In this document: in pieces, positions 54,445 through 64,000 of the stretch
How the letters are laid out: each line of letters opens with the position of its first letter
Numbering within the stretch: the stretch's first letter is position 1
Origin: Helicostylum pulchrum
Taxonomy: Eukaryota; Mucoromycota; Mucoromycetes; Mucorales; Mucoraceae
Assembly: GCA_025677825.1 (NCBI GenBank)
Contig: JAIXMO010000008.1
Location: 496,001-560,000, forward strand
DNA: 64,000 bases
Reading direction: 5' to 3'
Notes under the pieces: generated by a model
Seen by the model: the letters and a program-made list of their open reading frames with translations, nothing else
What the model was told of the DNA's origin: nothing
The model's database searches: none
Made by a program: the position numbers and the translations under genes

Positions 54445-57400
54445 ACGATTTTCTTACTTTTTCTTTTCATAATGATTTCGATATAACACCGTTACATTAG
54501 TAGTTCAAAATTATATTATTCAAGTTATTCTTAATGGTCTCCTATTTGTGTTGTAATGTAACAAGCTACGTGCCAATGAATTATTGTACAAGATGGTGTG
54601 GGACATGCTACATTAAGTTATCGTGACATGCGTTTGGTCATTAAAACAAGTGAAAAACTCTACATTTTGTTCCTGGACATTGTCATCTCACTTCAGAATG
54701 TTCTTACTATCTACTAAATAAACTTAATGTATCTTCGGAATTTACGACATTTTCTCTTAAACAATGAGTATGTAACAAGGAAATGTGCCCTATTGTTCGA
54801 GTCAGTTATAAAGACGTTAGAGCGCCTGCCGCGGTGTGTGTAAAACTAAAGTTAAACTTATACATGTGCCTGAGCTAACCTTGGGTATAGTGACTTGTAT
54901 CTGTTGGTCTCTTCTGTCACGTCTGGCGTTTTTATTAGTTTATATTTACCATGTCATTTAAACTCTGATATACGTAAGCTTTGTGTCAACGTAGTTCTTC
55001 ATTTATAAATGGTTGGATTTGCTCCTCTTGCTGCTCTCAGAATTAAATACTCAAATGTTTGATGCTCGTAATATGATGGCTGTCACAGATCCTCGTCATT
55101 GCGTTACTTGAATGCCGCTACGTACAACCCTAGTCATCTCTCTATCAAGGGGAACAGAATGTTGTTGTTCAAAAGAACGCTTGTACTTTGTCGAATGTAT
55201 TTATAATGGTGCCAAGACCTCTATTTGAGATACCCCCTGTTGGTCTCGAGATGTCTAGTAGCAGTACAGCTATCCAAGAGCTGTTCAAGCGTGCCAATAA
55301 TCAATTCAGAGAAAATTACATGTAACAATCTGTGTAACTCCTTTTATTAGGTATGATTAGCTTTTTTTTTTTTGTCATCATTTTCTTACTTTATCCAGCC
55401 CGGTTACTGTATTTCCAGTTTTACTGTAAAAGCCTTTACACCTTGGTGATGGATACTACAAGACTGTATAGGGACTAGAGAAAAAACATATAAGTGGGAA
55501 CCTGTTGTTTTCCGACCTTCTGTATGTGCCGTATGTACATCCTCCTTTCCGAAATGGAAATACTGGTCAGATTTACTCTTAAAGCTAAATCTCTTAAATT
55601 GGTTTCCCAATGAACTTGTTTCAACGATTTTTTTTTGCAAATAGGCCACTCACTCCTAACAAGATAAAGGCCATACCCGATGACATACCGGTCATGGTTG
55701 GCAATGCTTTCTCGACCGTTTGGTTCTGTGTTATCAACGCCAAAGCCTGGTCCTATATAGCTATTATACAAATGTTTCAACAAGACCATCATACCACAGC
55801 TAATAATTTTCAATCGACATACAAACCCACTGAACAATGGAGCTCAATTATTCATCTTTTCTCGCTGGATAACGTATAGTCTTTTTATTTAACTTTTTTA
55901 TTTAATCAATAAAGTTTTTTGTTTGTTTGCAGAAGAGGTCAATCAAATTCGGTCATTTGGATGTGAAAATTATTATGTCAAAGCAATATAATCAACCCTT
56001 ATTCGTTATATGAAACTATGAAAGTTCTTTTTGGGGGTAAAACCACAGCGTTGAAGAGTACATTTTACTGAAACACTTTATCGGTATGACAAATGAATTC
56101 ATATCAGGTTTTTGGCCAAATTAGTGCCCTCATTTGGACCAACGGACTGGAAATACATTAGTTTGGGCCAATGTTATCCACAAAATACTTTTGTTAATGT
56201 AGAATTTTATGCAACTTTAAATTTCTAAATTTTGTTTAAACCAAGTTGCGCACTTTGGCCAAGTGGTTAGCACCTATAATATCTATTATTAAGAGATACT
56301 TGTTTTTTCACATAGCCAAATAAAGGTTGTTTATATTGCTTTGGCGTAATAAATCATATGAAAAAAAACTACCCTCTGCAAAAAAAAAAAAACCTTTTCT
56401 ACTACACGTAAAACTTTACTCACAAAATATACTAAAATAATGTTCAAGTACTACTGAAACTCTGCTTATTCTTCTCAGTACAAAAAAAATATTGGCGGCT
56501 ATTGGTCCCTCTTCTGCTTTCTGTTACTGCTTTATTTTGTTTCAAGTCGTTTGTGACGCACGGACCTACTCTGTCCGTTTTGCAGATTTATTACTGTTGT
56601 CCATGGCTGGCTCTACTACTCTTGTCAATACAAAACACATGGTAGGTGGTTATTTGGTCTCTTTTGGCTGATTCATATGCTTAATGGTTGGATATGGTCA
56701 AAAGGTTGGTGCACTCGTATTTATTGTAAATCTAACACCTCCTCGTGGTTACCCTTGTCGACTTTCTTCGGAAAGGCTAACGTGTAAGTATCTTTATATA
56801 TTAATAAAATAAAAGTTTACAAATAAAAAAGTATTCAATAAAAACTACCTATAAAATGAAAAAGTCTCTTTTCTAATGTAATTTTGCTTGTCAAATATTG
56901 TTGGGTATAATTATCTCGTCCACTGTTCAATATAAGGGTATGTTTGATTTAAGGATGGATTTTTTCCACTCTTAAATACGTCTTTTTTTTACAAATTATA
57001 AGCCTTAAATTAATTTTCTTTATCTCCTTCTAATTAACTGTAGTCGTATTATTTTCTTCGCATTGGAATAAAAAAAAAGCTGCGATATTAAATCCAGGTA
57101 GGGCATTTTTTTTGCAGGCACAAAAAAAAAGAAAGACTCCGCTACTGATTTTTTAACCTTTTTTTTAACCTTTTTTTTTAACTTTTTTTCTCTTCATGTC
57201 TTCTAATTTCTACAACATGTACAATACACATTGCTGTTTTCTCTGAAAGTAGACTGCTAGACACTGCCTAATATGCCTAATATTGCTCATGGCGATATTT
57301 TGAAACTAGACATTCAGTTTGGTGGCGGGTATTGTAATAGCTTATTGTGTTACAAAATGCTTCTTTTGACACAAATATGATCGCCTTTATTTAACAGCTA

Positions 57401-57634
57401 CATGTTGTCAGGTACAAATGTAAGTTTACATAAACACTTCTAAAAACATTCAAGTAAACCTTATTTTAACCTTTACCTCTTGTCATTTCACTTTTATTAG
57501 CTTTAATGTTAATCATTTTAAAACATTAAGCATCTAAAGGGGTTTTTTCTTCTGTAATGAACCAAACCCTGAGTACAATGAGCTAAAAAAAAGCTTTTTA
57601 GTTTTCTGAACTAATAAGTATAATGCTTTTTAAG
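54445..57634. other. Gene desert with degenerate frames
   Basis: I see no intact gene. Overlapping frames at 55404-55879 on both strands (up to 120 codons) have no recognised motif and are mutually antisense. Around 56100-56280 the sequence has paired TTTGGACCAA/TTTGGCCAA-type words that could be eroded transposon ends. The rest is AT-rich. Confidence 0.4.
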
Positions 57635-57830
57635 ATGCTTCTTCCAAGTACTGTATCCTTTTGTATCGTGGTGATTGTTCTTTTTATTAAAAGGTAAGGA
57701 TTTAAACTGCTTTACTTATAAATATTTAAACCTAATCATAATGTCTATTTATAGCGGTAAATGCTGCTGCTGGTGCTGGTGCTGGTTCTGGTGCTGGAAC
57801 TGGTGTTGCAGTTGTTGTATTCGTTGTTAA
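57635..57830 (+). CDS. Candidate two-exon Cys/Trp-rich mini-protein (44 aa)
   Basis: Exon 1 (57635-57693) encodes a hydrophobic start, MLLPSTVSFCIVVIVLFIK, like a signal or membrane anchor. A 61-bp intron with AAG|GTAAGG donor and TATAG acceptor follows. Exon 2 (57755-57830) joins in phase and encodes GKCCCWCWCWFWCWNWCC followed by SCCIRC and a stop. The tail has 11 Cys and 6 Trp in 25 residues. Caution: exon 2 coincides with a TGGTGC-type simple repeat, and another frame there would read Ala-Gly repeats. So this could be a microsatellite that happens to be open. No family is recognised, though Cys-rich membrane-anchored mini-proteins are known in fungi. Confidence 0.3.
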
Positions 57831-58894
57831 TATTACGGGGAAGAATGGTAAATGGGGTTTTTATTTATTTTGCTTCTAAACTGATTCTGATCCATTCCTT
57901 TTTTTTTTATTTCTCTAGAATATAAAATCTTTCTCCTCCCTTTGAAACGCTGCTATTTATAATTGTACTGGCTTTTGAAAGCAACAGGACATAACGGTTG
58001 CTAAAGTGGTTTTTGACGAGCTGTTTATCTCCTTCTCCCCTGCCTCGTTTACGAGCGGTTCGTGCAGTTTAACCTGCGTGTAATGGCACACCAACCATGC
58101 GGATATCGTAAGGAGGTTGGATTGATGGTTCCCGTCTCGGTAGTCTTCTCTAAGGAAAACAGTATCATTAAGTAGTTGTGTTGTTGTGGATACTTATCCT
58201 TTGGCATCATCATCTTTTTTTATTTATTTATGTATGTGTTTATTTTTATATTTAGATACATATATATATTTTTTTTTCACGTATATGTATGAACGTGATG
58301 AGACTTCGGCTAGTGTACCTCCTCGTGGTTAGTCTTGGTAAAGGCCAAAGCACTAGTAACTTTTTTTTTAAAAAAAATAATGATAATAATAATAATAAAG
58401 AAGCTGTTTTTCTTTATATAAAAAATGTTTTTCAAAAAGTCTTTAATCTCTTTGACATGTAGTACTTATTGTGGTAATCAACGTTTTATATTTTTTTTAG
58501 TCACAACCGCAAGAAAATAAATTTGCTTTTGTTTACTAGATTTTTTAGTCCGACTAAATGCGTATACAGGATAATAATGTAAGGCCAATATTGTAACCTA
58601 GTGATGCGCAAGATTTTCAAAAAAAGCTAAAAAGAGGAAAATAAGGAAAAATAAAATAGGGATAATGTACAACCGTATCACTGGTAATAACAAGCGAGTC
58701 GCACTATAGAACAAAGAAATCCAGGTGCATCGTAAGAGCCGAATGTGTGTATCAACCCCCCCCCCAAAAAAAAAAGTTCATAGTTAAATTATACTGGGTG
58801 GGATTTATTTAAAATAAGTATCATTGTTAGAAGAAATGCAATGTTTGGTTAAAAAAAACTATACTTAACAAAGTAAATGGTTTATGTTACAGTT

Positions 58895-59155
58895 TTAGAA
58901 CCTAGTAAGGGTCAATGGTTCACCTGCTTCCATTACACGTTTTTTGTTATCTGCGCCGACTAGTTTGGCGAAAAACTGGAGGGTAGAAGTATAAGATACA
59001 TACCTTACGGAAACCATTACAGGTACGTCTACATCTCGTGTTTTGAACGACGGGGGAGTATCTACATCCATTTTAGCGATATATTCATGAATATTATCAT
59101 CATGGAAAAGCGTTTTATTCTCTAAATAATTCATCGTTTTAAATCTCCATATCAC
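58895..59155 (-). other. Unassigned ORF (86 codons)
   Basis: The first codon is ATG-like and the middle (IHEYIAKMDVDTPPSFKTRD, then VDVPVMVSVRYVSYTSTLQF) has mixed, globular-looking composition and ends in TLTRF. It could be the end of a decayed gene. No family recognised; upstream sequence gives no supporting exon. Confidence 0.25.
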
Positions 59156-60209
59156 TAAAGTACAAAAATCAGTGTTAATTATACACTGGTATGTTACTAA
59201 TTCGAACTATTACCTATACCAAAAGAACGAAAATTGTCACCCTTTTGGTACCACAAATAAAATGTTCTGTTTAATAGAACATCAATTATTTCTTCCCCTT
59301 TATTTAAAAAGGAGAAAGCCGTATCACGTTCGCATTGAATGGGGTTTACGTCTGTTTCTTTTTGGCTTTATATACGGAAAATTTTTGAGTGTATTTTTCT
59401 GGAATTATAAATTAGTTGTCAAACAGAAAAATAAAAAGGAGCACCTTTCACTTGCTGTTCATTGTTCTTTCACTTTTTATTATTATTCATCATTTTTGGA
59501 AATCCGAACACAAACTGTACCGAATTGTTGGTGTGAAGTACATATACTTAGTGTAATGATGGTTTATCAAATGGTTATCTTGTTAAGATGTGTCAATGGC
59601 CAATGTTGCGAAACATAAGTAATACTGTAGCTTCCTTATCTCTCCTTGAAGAGACGACGGTTCAAGAAGTATTAGTTGCTAGCTATGATTGTGTAACATA
59701 TAGTACCCCCATCACACCTTGTTTTATAGTACAGCTTCATATATTAACCGTAGTAAACCACTTTATATAATAAGCTTTGGTGGTATTAATGCGACCGAAT
59801 CGATCCCCTTCTTCTGGTCATCCTTTGAATATTATTACTTTGGGGATATTAAGTTGCCTATGGGTGAATGCAATTATTCTCATGGCAAAATCCACTGAAG
59901 AGAACGGAAACTAATTATAGCTACTTATTTTAAGCGTTTGGATGGACCAAGTATAAATATCAAAACAAGTTTCTAAATCTGTGTTTACCAATTATCATTG
60001 GCTGGTCGATCTTTCATTGTAACTTTTTTTTTTTTTAGCCTTTGTATTGCCTGTATTTCTTATTTCAAAAATATGAATAACATGTACGCTTTTTCCAAAA
60101 AACATACTTTTTTTCTTTTACTCGTGGTGTTTAGAGATTTGTTAAAATAGGATCACCTTGGCGTTTATATCCAAGTTATTTTCTTTTGGTCACAGAGCTA
60201 TTTATTAGA

Positions 60210-60315
60210 ATACCGTAAGTATGCAAAAAAAAAAAAGTGAAAGAGTTTGCAAAAAAAAACATCTTGATTACTTCATATCTACTCAAGTAAACAGGTTTTT
60301 AAAATAAAAAGTTTC
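60210..60315. repeat. Dispersed repeat, inverted partner of 47410-47525
   Basis: It contains CGTAAGTATG, A runs, AAGTGAAAGAGTTTGC and CATCTTGATTACTTCATATC followed by TACTCAAGTAAACAGG, matching the reverse complement of the other copy nearly perfectly in its central 45 bp. Confidence 0.8.
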
Positions 60316-60925
60316 AAATATTTGTTTAAAAAAAAAACTACTGGGATGTTTATTAGCTCAATAAAGAGCAATACTTGTCGGCATTCCACACAGCTCAAAG
60401 TATCATTAGTAGAATCAAGGCAAGAGAAGCACATCTCCCTGAAAAACAAAAAAGCTTCATGAGAAATATGTAAGGCACCTCGAAAGAATGACGAGACGCT
60501 TCTTATAACAAAATAAATACGGAGCTAAAAAACTTTGTGAGATAAACATATCTCGAGCTGCACTAATCCGTATTTGTTACTTTGCCAGCTTTAACGGAAG
60601 ATCTACTGCAGAAGGTAATGAGAATACTTTGTAAAGTAAATAAAAGGTGTATAACACTGACAACACGCCTACAAGCGGGATCCGGCTCATTACGCTACTT
60701 TTACCCCCCACTTAGTTGTAGGTACAATATGTTCTTTGTACGAAAGATCGACGCCAGATCGTAATGCTACTCGATCATCTGCTAGACTATTTGATCATAG
60801 CCTTTTTTTAACTTGTTAATATTCCCAAGCTTTTGCATAATTGTATGTTTCCGAAAGAAGCTATATCATATGAATAAAACGAAATGTGACGATTACTATT
60901 TGGAGTTGTATTTTACTCGAGTCAT

Positions 60926-60958
<33 letters not shown>

Positions 60959-63613
60959 GGATAGAAAGCTACTATGTACCTTTAAGAACGCAGTGCTAAA
61001 AATTAAATTAACTCGAGGAACCGTAATTGCTTTAGTGTTACTTGTATGGAAATTTTATAGTTTTCTTTTTAAGAAAGACGGTGTAACTGATTTATACTCC
61101 ATGGCAGGTGACTAGAGAGAGAGAGAGTAAAACGTACCCTATGTCATTGCACTCAAAAGCCTCAAGTTTTTTTATGCAGGAAAAAAAGTAAAAGTTTAGC
61201 ATACTCTAAGAATTTTAGAGTTTTTTTTACGCTCTAAACAAAATTGCCTTTATCAAATGGCTACTTGAATAAATAAAACGCAGTTTCGCATGATAATTAT
61301 GTTACTAAAATATCTATTCTAGTTTTGTTTGTGAGGATAAAAACGACTCGCTGCTCCTATTAAACCTGTTGGTATATTCAGGTTTCTTTATCAAAACCTT
61401 ATTCTTAACCAACAGCCACATAAATTTTTAGACTATGAGATAGATTTCTGGGATGAAAATTAATGATACCTTTCAAATGAAAAATTTATTTATTTATAGT
61501 TTTTTGAAAGTAAGCTTCAACACCCAAAAGTCTGGGCAGTTTTATTCCCGCAGGTAAAACAGTTTTGGGACTGGCTACGGCCAAACCAACATATGCATGG
61601 TGGTAAAATGTAGTACATATCTTCAAACTTTGAAATATAGTTCAGTTTTATACCGCCCACGTTTTAATATTAAAACAAGATTTTTTTTTTGGGGGGAGTT
61701 ATTTTTAAAATTTTTGTGTGTGTGTAAAGAATGCTTTAATAATTTTTAAGACTATAGAAGTCTTGGCCACTTTGATGTACTTTCAGCTTATTTGATCATG
61801 CCGTTTTATTCTGAGAATTAAAAAAAGAAAAAAGAAAGTTGTATCTAAACGCATTCGATCACTTTTGGGGTTTATAAGGTTGTTGTACCTTATAAAAAAA
61901 AAATATGTTTAGATTAGTTGCTGCATTGGTGGTACTAGTAGTACCCTTAATAATAAATACCTCGTCGAGTTTACAAGATCTTTTTTAAATTCATACAAGC
62001 ACAACTAAATTCTCATACAAAAACGTCATATACAAACAAAATCTTAGATGTATTTGTGCGTGTACGCGTATAAACATCTAAATAGTAAATATACTTTTAG
62101 TATCTTTGATAGTTCGTTTTTTTTTTTTTTTGTAAGTTTAATAAACTTGCGGAATAAAAATGTATTAGCTTTATTTGATACATAAATGATACATATTACA
62201 CTGCTTGAAGTAAAAGTAATACCAAAAGATATATTACACACAGGACTTTTGTGTGTGCACCAGTAAGTACCACACTTTATACAAATAAATAAACTGTAAG
62301 CCAATGGGTAGTACATGTTTACCAATATACAGGTTTTTTTTTTTTGTGCTGGTCTCCTTAAAACTTTTTTTTAAAAAGTTTTGAAAAACCCCATTTTTAG
62401 TAATATTCTGTAGAATATTTTTAAGCCGTTTATACATATAGTTGGTCCGATGCTAATGTATTTCAAAGAGAAAATCCACGGCATGTAATTTATTCATTGT
62501 TTAACTACTGTGGTTCTACTACCAATGTTAAGGATTTAGTGTTTTTTTTTGCAGTTTTTTTTTATTGATGTCAGTTTCATTTTTTCTGATTAACAAAGTC
62601 CAGTCTTGGGATAGATCCTAGTTCGTTCATTTGGTACTCGAATAAAGAGCCCTTTTCGAGGGTTCATTATATTAATAGTGCTACGCTTTTTTTTACGCTC
62701 CCTTTGCTAAATGCTTAAATTGGTAGAATTTAAAGAACTATATGATTTCAGAATATATTGACAATTTACATAATTTTCAATATAATACAGAATTCATAAT
62801 ATTACTGCTCAAAAAAGGAGGTTAGTGTTTGCTAAAGGAGAACTTTTTTTTTTTTTGCTCGAGGGGGCGAGTATCTATTAAAATGAAATTCGATTGCGGC
62901 GTAAGAAACAAAAAGGCATTACCGCACGCTTACATACACATACAATGTACCAGATTTCATTGTTTTTTTGTTTGTGCATTGCACTGCGAGAAAAAAAAAA
63001 GAAATCTAACACAAGGGGAGAAAGAAAGAGATATACAATAAAAAGACACGGAGATATATATAAATGTATACATACAAAGGAGAAACGGGGGTTATAATGA
63101 ACCACCAACAGATATATGTTTTCTCTTTGTTTCAAACGCGTTTAACTTTTTAAGAAAATCGTCTACTGCATGTTATACACTTGTTTTGATGCTAGTATAT
63201 TAGGTTACTAAAACGTTTTGTGTGTGTGTTTCATCACATGTAGGCTAAATATTAGTTTCTACATATAAAATAATCGTATATGCATTTGCGTGACCTAACA
63301 CTTGTTTTTAGCGCAAGGAGTTTTTTTTTTTTTTTTTTTATATAATCGCCCTTTTACGGTTCCTAAGTAGTGACGGAAAGCAGGGTCAAAATGCACCTTT
63401 TTGTTTAATTCAAGTTAGTTGCAAACAATACCACTTAAAAGAAGATTAAGGAATTTTTTTTTTGGGGGAGGGGATTATGCTTATGAAAGGTTTTTTTACT
63501 CGCGGAAACTACGACAGCAACTGTACTTTTTCATAAAAATGGGAATCGTGTTTCACCAACTCCTGGGAAAAAGGCGTTTTGTGACTATGAGAAGTCAGAT
63601 GAGATGAGAGGAA

Positions 63614-63615
<2 letters not shown>

Positions 63616-63647
<32 letters not shown>
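63616..63647. repeat. AG dinucleotide microsatellite
   Basis: About 15 GA units in a row. A smaller one lies at 42249-42270 in an intron of the Ytp1-like gene. Confidence 0.95.
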
Positions 63648-63649
<2 letters not shown>

Positions 63650-64000
63650 AGTATATTACACTCCTTTGGGCGTATTCGTGTACGAGAACAAAAAAAACAA
63701 TGACATATCGTTTGCATTAAAACCCGCTGACGTTTGTGTACACACTCTCTGTGAGTCGTCGCTGCTTGAAAAAAAAAAGTAACGTTAATGACAGGTTTTA
63801 CTGATAGATTATTAAAACGTTACATTAAACAAAAAATGGGGTTTTTTGGTTGCATGGTAGTTAATGATAAGCGTACACTTTTGACTTCTTTATGTGCGTG
63901 CCTTTTATAGATTGTCGTTTCGCTGTAGTTTTGACCTTTTGTTTTATTTTTCGGCGTACCTCGAAAAGCCACTCAACCAAGGAAAAAAAAAAGAAAGAGA

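Larger units (their letters stand above)
57831..64000. other. Gene-poor, repeat-like terminal region
   Basis: No intact gene is supported. Unassigned frames include a minus-strand 86-codon frame at 58895-59155 (…MDVDTPPSFKTRDVDVPVMV…) and a plus-strand hydrophobic frame at 59172-59618 (148 codons). Other content: a dispersed repeat at 60210-60315, a T30-type run at 60930-60958, a T20-type run near 63320-63340, and an AG microsatellite at 63616-63647. Composition is AT-rich with many homopolymers. Confidence 0.5.

Noticed and set aside
55404..55879. Possible transposase fragment on either strand
   Set aside because: No DDE/D, HTH or zinc-knuckle pattern could be seen in either frame, and no terminal inverted repeats flank it.
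56250..56285. tRNA-like words GGCCAAGTGGTTAGCAC
   Set aside because: The D-arm-like motif is not followed by a matching anticodon stem, T-loop (TTCRANNCC) or acceptor stem within 100 bp.
57755..57840. Ala-Gly repeat frame (AAAGAGAGSG...)
   Set aside because: This is an alternative frame of the same TGGTGC repeat; it does not join in phase with the upstream exon and has no start codon.
59172..59618. 148-codon plus-strand ORF
   Set aside because: Hydrophobic and aromatic low-complexity composition, start is not ATG-supported by context, no motif, no exon structure; probably a chance frame in AT-rich DNA.

Overview
The window looks like AT-rich fungal nuclear DNA, most likely from the Mucoromycota (Mucorales-like). 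The genes are split by short introns of about 45-100 bp with GTAAGT-like donors. Homopolymer A/T runs are everywhere. The gene set is typical of early-diverging fungi: a SAMHD1-type dNTPase, a plant-like glucuronokinase, a CNT nucleoside transporter, a rhizopuspepsin-like aspartic protease and a Ytp1-like membrane protein. Genus and species cannot be fixed by eye. I found no tRNA, rRNA or CRISPR array.

Layout. Positions 1-765 are one arm of a ~0.8 kb inverted duplication (other arm 44.62-45.42 kb); each arm carries a 110-aa orphan gene. From 0.9 to 44.1 kb the DNA is a dense housekeeping region: RPB6, glutamine synthetase, an Xaa-Pro peptidase, a CNT transporter, ALKBH1, an N-terminal nucleotidyltransferase-like/glucuronokinase fusion, a BRAP2-type RING ligase, a SAMHD1 homologue, serine carboxypeptidase, a GATA factor, aspartic protease, an HSF-type factor, LSM4, an OPT transporter, an AP-1-like bZIP, a Ytp1-like protein and the Rieske iron-sulfur protein. 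Several small orphan ORFs and a clear HIBCH pseudogene (21.3-22.2 kb) lie among them.

From about 45 kb the character changes. Two copies of an orphan repeat-family gene (45.7-47.0 kb intact, 50.0-51.3 kb decayed) face each other. A second member of another orphan family (48.4 kb; first member at 18.97 kb) lies between them. After that come ~12 kb almost empty of intact genes: coding relics, a 361-bp tandem repeat (53.5-54.4 kb), dispersed inverted repeats, homopolymers, an AG microsatellite and one tiny two-exon Cys/Trp-rich candidate gene (57.6-57.8 kb).

Functional threads: nitrogen assimilation (glutamine synthetase with a cluster of GATA cores upstream; a GATA factor, probably of iron-regulatory type, is also in the window); nucleotide supply (CNT transporter, SAMHD1 dNTPase); extracellular or vacuolar proteolysis (S10 carboxypeptidase, aspartic protease, Xaa-Pro peptidase, OPT transporter); and sugar-acid salvage. 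The fusion gene is the most interesting single locus, because cell walls of this fungal group are rich in glucuronic acid. All exon models were derived by hand from reading-frame continuity and splice motifs and were not checked against transcripts.
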